NCBI GenBank assembly: GCA_016861345.1
Contig: BOLD01000012.1
Coordinates: forward strand, 1 to 64,000
Length of the DNA stretch: 64,000 nucleotides
Direction of reading: 5' to 3'
Source: Oligoflexia bacterium
GTDB taxonomy: Bacteria > Bdellovibrionota > Bdellovibrionia > Bdellovibrionales > Bdellovibrionaceae
In this document: one piece after another, positions 9,319 to 17,365 of the stretch
Numbering within the stretch: the stretch's first letter is position 1
Layout of the letters: each line of letters begins with the position of its first letter
The notes under the pieces: model-generated
The model's input: the letters and a program-made list of their open reading frames with translations, nothing else
Database searches by the model: none
What the model was told of the DNA's origin: nothing
Position numbers and translations under genes: made by a program

Positions 9319-10082
9319 TGACGTTTCATCCCTTTGGCTACAAAGCGCTTAACCAATTCAATATCTGTGTTAAAGAAAACCTCTGGTTTCCCAAATAACA
9401 AAACTTTTCCTGCGTCCAACATGGCCACATAGTCAGCTATTCGGAAAGCCGCATCAAGATCATGAGAGACCATCACTGAAGTTATCCCCTCACGATGCTT
9501 GTGAGTTTCCAAAATAAGATTATCAACCATTTCTGTTAAAATGGGGTCCAGACCTGTAGTTGGCTCATCATAAAAGAGAATTTCTGGATCTAGGGCGAGA
9601 GCTCTGGCTAGTCCAGTTCGCTTTTGCATACCGCCTGAGATCTGGGATGGTAACTTCTCAAAGTGTTTTGGGTCTAGTCCCACCTGCTTTAATTTTTTTG
9701 TCGCAATCTCGATCATTTGAGATTCTGTGAGTTCTTTCCTGTGTTCCACAAGGGGAAAGCAAACATTCTCCAACACCGTCATATCATCAAAAAGAGCTGC
9801 CCCTTGAAAAAGAACTCCAAAATTTCTTCGAAATTTTGTGAGCTCATCCGCATTCATATCCACAATGTTTTTTCCAAGAACTTCAACCAAACCCGATGTG
9901 GGCTTATAAAGACCTAAAATGTGCTTCAGAATGACTGATTTTCCAGTTCCAGAAAAACCAATAATGGCCGTTAGACTTCCCTTTGGAATCTCTAAATTCA
10001 TTCCATTAACGACGTACTCTTTTCCGTCAAAGGTCTTTTTCACATCCACTAAACGAATGGCTGCCTTTCCAGTATAAGTCAT
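9315..10082 (-). CDS. mlaF: Mla-type ABC transporter ATP-binding protein
   Basis: This 255-residue cytoplasmic ATPase powers the MCE lipid transporter formed with the permease and MlaD around it. It shows Walker A GFSGTGKSVILKH, a Q-loop near GVLFQGAALFDDMTVLEN, the signature SGGMQKR, Walker B ILFYDEPTTGLDP, and a switch His in SHDL. The signature SGGMQKR (instead of SGGQ) is typical of the MlaF/TGD3 subgroup. Start and stop both overlap the neighbouring genes by 4 nt, consistent with coupled synthesis of a fixed complex. Confidence 0.95.
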   Translation of the reverse strand: MTYTGKAAIRLVDVKKTFDGKEYVVNGMNLEIPKGSLTAIIGFSGTGKSVILKHILGLYKPTSGLVEVLGKNIVDMNADELTKFRRNFGVLFQGAALFDDMTVLENVCFPLVEHRKELTESQMIEIATKKLKQVGLDPKHFEKLPSQISGGMQKRTGLARALALDPEILFYDEPTTGLDPILTEMVDNLILETHKHREGITSVMVSHDLDAAFRIADYVAMLDAGKVLLFGKPEVFFNTDIELVKRFVAKGMKRQ

Positions 10083-10903
10083 GTTGAAATTCCCATCATC
10101 TGCTGAGCCATTCGAAGTAGATTTGTCAGGAAGTAATCAAGAACAATGATCATCACCATTGACATCACAACTCCGCGGTTCGTAGCTTCACCAACGCCCT
10201 TTGCTCCACCGGTTGTGTAAAATCCCCGGTATGTGCAAATCACAGCGAAAACAAAACCAAAAACACCGGCCTTGATCAAACCTTCATTGATGTGTCGAAC
10301 GTCTATTGTGGATCGAATTTTATCCCAAAAAATAGCTTCATCAAGATCAACCAGCTTCACGCATAAAAACCATGCGCCAAGCATGGCAATAAAATCAAAT
10401 ATAGCACAAAGTAGTGGCATACAGATCACAGCGGCATAGATGCGAGGAGCGATCAAGTACTGCTTTGTATTCACTCCCATCACATCGAGAGCATCAATCT
10501 GTTCATTAACCCGCATTGTTCCCAAGCGAGCAGCCATAGCACCACCTGCTCGAGCGGCAACAATTAATCCTGTCAGCACAGGACCAAGTTCTCTTGAAAT
10601 ACCCAGCGCAACTGTCGGTCCAACAAGATTGACTGCATTGACCATTTTAAATCCTAAATAGATCTGAAATGACAAGGCTAGCCCCGTAAATAGTCCCGTC
10701 AGCGAAATAATAAAAACAGATTCGTTCCCGATAAACTCCATGTGTCGAATAATTTCAACATACCGATAAGGTGGAGTAAAACTGAGTCGAATCGAATCGT
10801 AGGCAAATAATAAAATTGACCCGACTTCGCGAACAAAGCTGGTGGCTTCTTGTACAAAAAATCTCCAGGCCTGATCGATTCGCGCTGCAGTTCTTGAAAT
10901 CAT
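10079..10903 (-). CDS. mlaE: Mla-type ABC transporter permease
   Basis: This is a 274-residue inner-membrane permease of the MlaE/YrbE family (DUF140). Hydrophobic helices include FIISLTGLFTGLALSFQIYL, YAAVICMPLLCAIFDFIAML and a C-terminal VVMSMVMIIVLDYFLTNLL. The conserved cytoplasmic loop RELGPVLTGLIVAARAGGAM with the following EIDALDVMGV-like segment (EQIDALDVMGVN) is diagnostic. It should move phospholipid between the inner membrane and the MCE protein. It overlaps alr upstream and mlaF downstream by 4 nt each. Confidence 0.94.
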   Translation of the reverse strand: MISRTAARIDQAWRFFVQEATSFVREVGSILLFAYDSIRLSFTPPYRYVEIIRHMEFIGNESVFIISLTGLFTGLALSFQIYLGFKMVNAVNLVGPTVALGISRELGPVLTGLIVAARAGGAMAARLGTMRVNEQIDALDVMGVNTKQYLIAPRIYAAVICMPLLCAIFDFIAMLGAWFLCVKLVDLDEAIFWDKIRSTIDVRHINEGLIKAGVFGFVFAVICTYRGFYTTGGAKGVGEATNRGVVMSMVMIIVLDYFLTNLLRMAQQMMGIST

Positions 10904-12117
10904 TGCGAAACCTCTTTCTTTTGAGACTCCACTTTGCTTTTTTCCGCCTGAATGGATCGGGGAACTCTCTCACCAATAGAAGTTAATATTTCCCAAGTAA
11001 TTGTCTGGGATTTTTGAGCCAATTCAGAAGCCGGTAGCAAGTTCCCTTTCGAGTCATATCCAAACAAAGTCACTTCTTGATTTTGATAGGGCGAAAGACT
11101 TTTCTTTTGCACAACATCTGTCACATCGGCCATCACATAATCCATGCAGACATTACCCACAAGGGGAACTCGAACACCATCAAATAGCACTTCTGCTTTA
11201 TTCGATAATAGTCGATGATAGCCATCTGCGTACCCAATTGGAATAACGGCCAAAATCGTCGGTCGCTTTGCTTTCCAAGTGTGATTATACGAAGCCCCCT
11301 CGCCCTTTTGAAGAGTATGATACCTAACAACCTGAGATCTGAGACTCATCACAGGTTTTAAATCCAAATGTGACTGTGCTGGCGGAAGTGGCGAATATCC
11401 ATACAAAGCTAACCCTGGCCTGACACCTTGGTTGAGAGTCACATGAATGCCTTTTTCTGCATTTTGCTTTTGAAGATGAATAAAACTCATCAGGCCTGCA
11501 GAATTCAACGAGTGAGAAATCGGACGCAGTGGTGCAAATATTCTTTCAACTTCACCGAATCTCTCAAGTTGCTCCTCGCTTTTGCCTCCAAGTGAAACCA
11601 TATCCTCCGCCGTATGCAAGTGAGTGCAAATTCCCTTCACCTTAATTTTTGAACTTCGGTTTAATCGCTCGAATAATTTTTGAGCATCCCCCCAAACAAA
11701 ACCCAATCGATGCATTCCTGTATCAAACTTTAAATGCACCGAAACTGGTTTTTCAGCTAACTGCTCAAGAGTATCAATTTGCTCCCAAAGACTCAGCACG
11801 GGTGTGAAATTCCATTTGATGATTTCTCTTGCTCCAGCCTGATCAAAGATGCCAAAAACCAAAAGTTCAGAATTAACTCCATTTTCTCGAAGGAGCAAAC
11901 CCTCTTCAATCAGTCCCACACCCATTGTCTGAACACCCTCTTTTTGAAGGCGCAGAGCGATTTCGACATCACCGTGACCATAACCGTTGGCTTTGATCAT
12001 AGGGCAGAAAAACAAATCAGGATCTATTGCTCCTTTGAGCAAATGATAATTGTGCGACAGATGATCAAGATGAATCACTGCGGTTGTGTGTCGATGATTT
12101 GGCAAACTAATACTCAT
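10900..12117 (-). CDS. alr: Alanine racemase
   Basis: This 405-residue PLP enzyme interconverts L- and D-alanine for peptidoglycan. The PLP-lysine block is PMIKANGYGHG, the substrate loop is HLKFDTGMHRLGF, and the second catalytic region holds IGYADGYHR with the C-terminal VGNVCMDYVMADVTD. A basic tail (IQAEKSKVESQKKEVSQ) of about 20 residues extends past the usual end. It begins 9 nt after the stop of the GGDEF-like gene and overlaps mlaE by 4 nt, linking wall-precursor supply with lipid transport in one transcript. The ribosome site is weak. Confidence 0.95.
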   Translation of the reverse strand: MSISLPNHRHTTAVIHLDHLSHNYHLLKGAIDPDLFFCPMIKANGYGHGDVEIALRLQKEGVQTMGVGLIEEGLLLRENGVNSELLVFGIFDQAGAREIIKWNFTPVLSLWEQIDTLEQLAEKPVSVHLKFDTGMHRLGFVWGDAQKLFERLNRSSKIKVKGICTHLHTAEDMVSLGGKSEEQLERFGEVERIFAPLRPISHSLNSAGLMSFIHLQKQNAEKGIHVTLNQGVRPGLALYGYSPLPPAQSHLDLKPVMSLRSQVVRYHTLQKGEGASYNHTWKAKRPTILAVIPIGYADGYHRLLSNKAEVLFDGVRVPLVGNVCMDYVMADVTDVVQKKSLSPYQNQEVTLFGYDSKGNLLPASELAQKSQTITWEILTSIGERVPRSIQAEKSKVESQKKEVSQ

Positions 12118-12126
12118 ACTTGCTCA

Positions 12127-13611
12127 CTATAGAGGTGGAACTTCATATTCTGGCCGAAATGTCTCCATCGGCCGATATAGGCAAACTTTGTTCCCACCCT
12201 TTCCGTTAATGTATTCCAACGCCTGACTGGCTGATTTTTCCAGATCAACTGCCGAGGCGCAAAGCGATGGATACTCGCTCACTCCAGCACTGACCGAAAC
12301 TCGAACTCCGCTGATCGAGAAGGCATGGCCTTCGATCAAACGACGAAGTCGCTCCGCCCGCAAAAGCGCACCCTTGCGCGCACAATGGGGCAAAATCAGT
12401 GAAATCTCGTTATCATCTGTTCGGCAGGTGATATCATTTACACGACTTGTTTTCTTAATAATTTGCGCAACAGCCCACAAAATGAGATCACGATTCCCCA
12501 CCCCTAAAGTTTGCTCCAGCTCATGGTAGTGATCTAAGCTTAATTTTGCGACAGAAACTGCCTTCTGAAGGCGGCGAGCTCGAGCAACCTCTTCTTCTAT
12601 ACGAGACAAATAATAATCTCGATTAAAAAGCTCAGTCACTGAATCGGTCTGGTCCAAGGACTCATTTCTTTTTATTAAGTGTGTTCTTTCAAAAAGAATC
12701 TGAAACAAACAATATTCGTTTTCAAGGTCAGTTGGTTGCAATATAAAGCCGTCACCCCACAAAGCAAAAGCACCATCCACTGACTTATGTACTTTCAATG
12801 GCAAATAAACAAAATCGTGTGTGCCCAAACCCTCTTGCATCAGTTTGGTAATCGACTGTGGCTGCACGCTACCCAACTCGCTTGTGGCAAGCTGAACCCC
12901 GACACCTTTTAAATTTTCAATATCAATTCCAAGCGACTGAGTGGCAACTAGGGATTGAACCGTAGGTAAATATTTAAAATAAATACCAAAGATCTTTTGA
13001 TTTCGGCGTAAAAATCTTTGATTCAATTCTCGAAAGAAAATTTGAATCAGATCTTCTTTCGAATGAGCCTTCATGAACTGCTCTATTTCTCTCTTAATCT
13101 GAACAGGCTCTGCCTTAATTAAATCCTTTTGCAACTTTTCAATTTCACGTTCCTGTGTTTCTTGAATCGTGCGAATCTTATCCATCTGCTGGATGATTTG
13201 CTCGTTCTGGTAGGTCAAATACAAACCCTTAATGATTTCATCCACCGCCCAAAGCGTACGAGAGGGCAAACCCTCGCCTTGTGGCAAAACCGCAGCAAAA
13301 TTATATTCTCGGTAATCCATCAAAAAGACTGACTGTTCAAGACTTGCCACCGGTATAAAGAGAACTTCGTTATTGATATCAACCACTGTTTGGACAAAGT
13401 CATTTAACGGACTGGTCAGTACGTCCAGAGAAAATAAAATCACATGTGGTGCCGCCTGCCGTACTCGCTCAACGATAGCTTCTTGGTCTGGCAGAAAGAA
13501 GACCTCATATCCAGCCTCTGAAAGCTTGGCTTTCACCTGCGTTGCCACATCCACATTCGACAGTGACAACAAAATTGTAAACTGGGATTTTTTATCCGCA
13601 GGTATGATCAC
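12127..13611 (-). CDS. Degenerate GGDEF protein with receiver-like N-terminus
   Basis: This is a 494-residue cytoplasmic protein. Residues about 10-130 look like a response-regulator receiver, but the aligned phosphoacceptor position (PHVILFS) appears to be Ser61 rather than Asp. A coiled helix at about 135-185 and a GAF-like middle region (about 190-310) follow. The C-terminal GGDEF domain (about 320-480) has its opening motif DSVTELFNRDYYL, but the signature reads DDNEI at 399-403. The RxxD inhibitory site (RVND, 390-393) sits five residues before it and is intact. Diguanylate cyclase activity is therefore unlikely and c-di-GMP binding is possible, as in CdgA- or PopA-type proteins. It starts at GTG, overlapping the kinase-like gene stop as GTGA. 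Confidence 0.85.
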   Translation of the reverse strand: MIIPADKKSQFTILLSLSNVDVATQVKAKLSEAGYEVFFLPDQEAIVERVRQAAPHVILFSLDVLTSPLNDFVQTVVDINNEVLFIPVASLEQSVFLMDYREYNFAAVLPQGEGLPSRTLWAVDEIIKGLYLTYQNEQIIQQMDKIRTIQETQEREIEKLQKDLIKAEPVQIKREIEQFMKAHSKEDLIQIFFRELNQRFLRRNQKIFGIYFKYLPTVQSLVATQSLGIDIENLKGVGVQLATSELGSVQPQSITKLMQEGLGTHDFVYLPLKVHKSVDGAFALWGDGFILQPTDLENEYCLFQILFERTHLIKRNESLDQTDSVTELFNRDYYLSRIEEEVARARRLQKAVSVAKLSLDHYHELEQTLGVGNRDLILWAVAQIIKKTSRVNDITCRTDDNEISLILPHCARKGALLRAERLRRLIEGHAFSISGVRVSVSAGVSEYPSLCASAVDLEKSASQALEYINGKGGNKVCLYRPMETFRPEYEVPPL

Positions 13612-15668
13612 GGATGCTCTCCTGGGCGGCGAACATGAACCTCGTAATCCTCTAACAACTGATAGCTGCGCTTTTTCATATTGATCTGAGGTTTCTCGAT
13701 CTGAGGAGCTGCAACCGCAGCAACTTCCACTTCCGATTCCACTGGAATTTCAGACTCGATCAGTTGCTCGGTTACATTCATTGGCTCAATAAACTCAAAA
13801 GACTCATCCACTGGTCCACTCATGATCTCTTCCACCGCCGGAGGCGCCGTGGGCGGTGGAGGTATAACCTTTGTATTTCCCTGTGTCTCAAGAAGAGCCT
13901 CAGCGGGAACCTCTACAGTAGCCTGAACCAACTCAAGCTTTTCTACTGGAGCCACTGGTGCTTTCATCACATCTGTTATGGGCTGAGCACTGATCTCTGA
14001 AGATTGATGTGGATGGAAAGAAACCATAATCAACGTCCCCTCTCCAGATTGAGATTGAATATTCATTTCCGCATTCGACTTCTTAAAAACAGCCTGTGCG
14101 AAGGCAAGCCCCATCCCCAAGTGTTTTTCCCGGCGAGTCGAAAAGAAAGGCTCAAAAAGTCTTTTTTGAGTTTCCTCACTCATGCCCTCTCCGCTGTCTT
14201 GTATGGACAGAACATAGGACTGATTTTCACTTTTGAGCTGGATAGAAAGTTTTTTATCTAGTTGACGGTCCATGGATTCAATTGCATTCACAAGTAGATT
14301 TTCCACAGCTGAAGTTAGTTGCGACGGATACGGAAGCTCCGGCGTTTCTTCAATCTCGACATTCAATTTCACACCAGCACGATGAGCTGAGGCCTCAATC
14401 GTCTTAACTGCACGACGAACAATATTGGACAATGACTGAAGCTGCGTCTCAACTTGCCCATCTCCGGAAATCACACTCAATTTTTCAACAACATCCCGCG
14501 ATGTGCGAGCTTCGTTTTCAATTCGAGCCAGATGAGCCATTTCTTCTTCTGATTTCGCTTGTGACTTCGCCAAACGCACTTGGGCCAGAATCGATGTCAG
14601 TGGTGCTGATAATTCTTGAGTAATTTCGGCAGCAAGTTGACTGTAAGCTGCTATCTTCTCAGCTGGTGGAGGTGGAACCGAAGGCACAGCTTTCACAACG
14701 GCAGTTGATACCGGAACTGGAGCTGGCGTGGGTGCCAATGCAGGCTTGGCTTGAACAACAACACCCTCTTCTTCCCGTCTTCCCTCTGGGCGGTAGAGAA
14801 AGATCAATGCAGCAACACCGATCAAACCAATGCCAATTCCGAGAAGAATAAATCGAAAACGAATTTTTGATCTCTCGGCCATCAATTTTGCAACCGGAGT
14901 TGTGACAACTAAGTATAAATTTGTCTCAGCCACCTGCTCATAAAATCCCTGAACTTTTTCGTTGTTTAAACTTTGATAAAATCCAGATCCAGAAACACTT
15001 TGGCTTTTTTGAATTTCAGTCATCATGGGATCATCCGACATCTGGCTGCCAATGTATTCTCGGACACTGTGGCCAAGGACCTGGCCCATTTGGTTTAAAA
15101 TGGCAAACTGAGAAATATGTCCCTTTTGGCGATCAACCAAGCCTTGAAAAAGATCACCCTTTGTTAAAGCCACCAAAACACCATTCCCAGACGCTGATTT
15201 CACAATCAGCAAAAAGTGAGGCTTTCGCTGAGGATCAACAAGGGACAGAACTTGGGGTTGTCCAGGGGTAAGACTTTCCTCTCGAAGAGATTTCAAAGCC
15301 AATACAGAGTAGCTCGGAGCCCAATTCTGAACATGAGATCCTTCTGCAAAATATTTTTGCTCAAGAATCCACTCAGATGACCCCGGAGTTTGCTTGAGCT
15401 TTCCAAGCATTAAGGCGCGATGATCTGTAGCACCTTGATTATAATCTTTTTTTGTTTGAGCAATGTTGGGAAAAGTGAGCTCAACGATATCAACCATTCC
15501 CTTTAACTCTGTTTCAATTGAATGTGACACGGCAGTGATTTGGGACCGAGACTGAACTTCGTTCCACAGATATTTATCAGCAACGAAATCTTTATCGATT
15601 TTCCAATGCACAGCAAATAAGGCTGCCGATAGCGACACTAAAAATAATAAAACGAGCTGTAATCTCAA
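13608..15668 (-). CDS. Membrane sensor kinase-like protein lacking the phosphoacceptor His
   Basis: This 686-residue protein has a transmembrane helix at 4-21, a periplasmic cache-like sensor region to about 267, a second helix at about 272-292, a Pro/Ala-rich linker, a dimerisation helix pair and an HATPase_c domain. The ATPase boxes are present: N box ENLLVNAIESM (N461), G1 DSGEGM (491-496), F box LFEPFFSTR and G2 GMGLAFAQAV. At the H box, however, the sequence is AAEITQELSAPL with Gln351 where His is expected. A C-terminal tail of about 130 residues is acidic and Pro/Val-rich. It starts at TTG behind AGAGGG. It probably works together with the overlapping GGDEF-like gene. Confidence 0.85.
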   Translation of the reverse strand: MRLQLVLLFLVSLSAALFAVHWKIDKDFVADKYLWNEVQSRSQITAVSHSIETELKGMVDIVELTFPNIAQTKKDYNQGATDHRALMLGKLKQTPGSSEWILEQKYFAEGSHVQNWAPSYSVLALKSLREESLTPGQPQVLSLVDPQRKPHFLLIVKSASGNGVLVALTKGDLFQGLVDRQKGHISQFAILNQMGQVLGHSVREYIGSQMSDDPMMTEIQKSQSVSGSGFYQSLNNEKVQGFYEQVAETNLYLVVTTPVAKLMAERSKIRFRFILLGIGIGLIGVAALIFLYRPEGRREEEGVVVQAKPALAPTPAPVPVSTAVVKAVPSVPPPPAEKIAAYSQLAAEITQELSAPLTSILAQVRLAKSQAKSEEEMAHLARIENEARTSRDVVEKLSVISGDGQVETQLQSLSNIVRRAVKTIEASAHRAGVKLNVEIEETPELPYPSQLTSAVENLLVNAIESMDRQLDKKLSIQLKSENQSYVLSIQDSGEGMSEETQKRLFEPFFSTRREKHLGMGLAFAQAVFKKSNAEMNIQSQSGEGTLIMVSFHPHQSSEISAQPITDVMKAPVAPVEKLELVQATVEVPAEALLETQGNTKVIPPPPTAPPAVEEIMSGPVDESFEFIEPMNVTEQLIESEIPVESEVEVAAVAAPQIEKPQINMKKRSYQLLEDYEVHVRRPGEHP

Positions 15669-15765
15669 CGCCTATACCCTCTAGATTTTATTGTAGTTTT
15701 AGATTCCAAGCAGAATCAAGCAAGACTCCTTTGCCAAACACAAAAAAACGTGAAAAAAGAGGCCC

Positions 15766-17364
15766 ATGCATCAAACAGATTTTCTTGTCATTGGATCAGG
15801 ACTTGCGGGACTAGCTTTCTCTCTGAAGGCTTCTTCACTCGGAAAAGTAACTATTTTGACGAAAAACAAGGCTCACACCACCAACACTGAACGAGCTCAG
15901 GGCGGGATCGCCGCCGTGATGTCCAAAGAGGACAGCTTTGAGTCACACATTTCTGACACATTGCGCGCTGGCGCAGGGCTCTGCAAAGAAGATGTCGTTG
16001 AAAATTACATCCGACAAGCACCTGATAGGATTAAAGATCTTTTAAACTGGGGAGTTCATTTTGATCTTCAATCACCAGATGGAAACTTAGATTTAACGCG
16101 CGAGGGCGGACACAGCTTCAGAAGGGTTCTCCATCATGAAGATCAAACAGGGGCAGAGATTCACTCAGCCCTTTTAAAAAAGTGTCGGTCCAACCCCAAC
16201 ATTGAAATTCTGGAAGATCATTTCGCCATCGATTTGATTCTCAACAAACATGTCAATCCCTGGGACATGAGCCCTTCGGCCTGTGTCGGAGCCTATGTTT
16301 TAGATAAAAACACAGGCCGAGTAAAAACTTTTGTCTCAAAACTGACCGTGTTAGCAACCGGAGGCGCTGGAAAAGTTTATCTCTACACTTCAAACTGGAG
16401 TGGCGCGACCGGAGACGGAATCGCCATTGGGTATCGAGCCGGGGCCCGAGTGGCTAACCTGGAATTTATGCAGTTTCATCCCACCTGTCTTTACCACAAA
16501 GACTCGCGCAATTTCTTAATCAGCGAGGCCCTGCGCGGAGAAGGTGGGGAACTTTTGAACTCTAATGGTGAGGCCTTTATGAAAAAGTATCACGAGATGG
16601 GCTCACTCGCGCCGCGTGATATTGTTGCTCGAGGAATCGATGTTGAAATGAAAAAGTCAGGGGCCCCCTGTGTTTATCTGGATATGAGAAAACATTCTCG
16701 TGAATTTTTAAAAACCAGATTTCCTGTGATTTTCGAACAATGCCTGCAGTATGGGATTGATATGTCCACCTCACCCATCCCTGTTGTTCCTGCCGCCCAC
16801 TATCTCTGCGGAGGAATTCTCACCGACATGAATGGACAAACTGATATTCGACAGCTTTTCGCCTTGGGCGAAAACGCCTGCACAGGGTTACATGGAGCGA
16901 ACCGTCTTGCCTCGAATTCTCTTCTTGAATGTCTGACCATGTCCCATAATGCCTTTGAGGTTTTGGAAAAAGACTACTCCAAACTACAACTGACAAAAAA
17001 CAATCCCAGGGATTGGATATATCCTCAGGCCTCGGACGCGGATGAAATGGTCGCCATTCACCACATGTGGGATGAGATTCGAGATCTGATGTGGAACTAT
17101 GTTGGCATTGTCAGAACAAATAAGCGCTTAGACCGGGCATCCAGCCGACTGAAAAATATCATGAGCGAAGTGAAAGAATATTACTCTCAACTGAAGATCC
17201 ATAGCGACATCATTGAGCTTCGAAATATTGCCATTGTCGCTGATTTGACCGTGAAATGCTCTCTGAAGAGAAAAGAATCCCGTGGCATTCACTATAATTT
17301 AGATTATCCTTTTTCATCGATTGAATCAAAAGGCCAAGATACGATTCTTGTCCAAGGAGTATAA
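15766..17364 (+). CDS. nadB: L-aspartate oxidase
   Basis: This 532-residue flavoenzyme oxidises L-aspartate to iminoaspartate, the first step of NAD synthesis. It shows the FAD-binding GSGLAGLAFSLKAS, the active-site segments ERAQGGIAAVMS and HHEDQTGAEIH, and GANRLASNSLLECL near the C-terminal third. The N-terminus MHQTDFLVIGSG fits the family and AGAGG lies just upstream. It heads a plus-strand group with a phosphatase and a DNA glycosylase. nadA and nadC are not in this window. Confidence 0.95.
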   Translation: MHQTDFLVIGSGLAGLAFSLKASSLGKVTILTKNKAHTTNTERAQGGIAAVMSKEDSFESHISDTLRAGAGLCKEDVVENYIRQAPDRIKDLLNWGVHFDLQSPDGNLDLTREGGHSFRRVLHHEDQTGAEIHSALLKKCRSNPNIEILEDHFAIDLILNKHVNPWDMSPSACVGAYVLDKNTGRVKTFVSKLTVLATGGAGKVYLYTSNWSGATGDGIAIGYRAGARVANLEFMQFHPTCLYHKDSRNFLISEALRGEGGELLNSNGEAFMKKYHEMGSLAPRDIVARGIDVEMKKSGAPCVYLDMRKHSREFLKTRFPVIFEQCLQYGIDMSTSPIPVVPAAHYLCGGILTDMNGQTDIRQLFALGENACTGLHGANRLASNSLLECLTMSHNAFEVLEKDYSKLQLTKNNPRDWIYPQASDADEMVAIHHMWDEIRDLMWNYVGIVRTNKRLDRASSRLKNIMSEVKEYYSQLKIHSDIIELRNIAIVADLTVKCSLKRKESRGIHYNLDYPFSSIESKGQDTILVQGV

Positions 17365-17365
17365 C

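Noticed and set aside
12127-13611. Active diguanylate cyclase
   Set aside because: The signature residues needed for catalysis are replaced (DDNEI), so the call was changed to a degenerate GGDEF protein.
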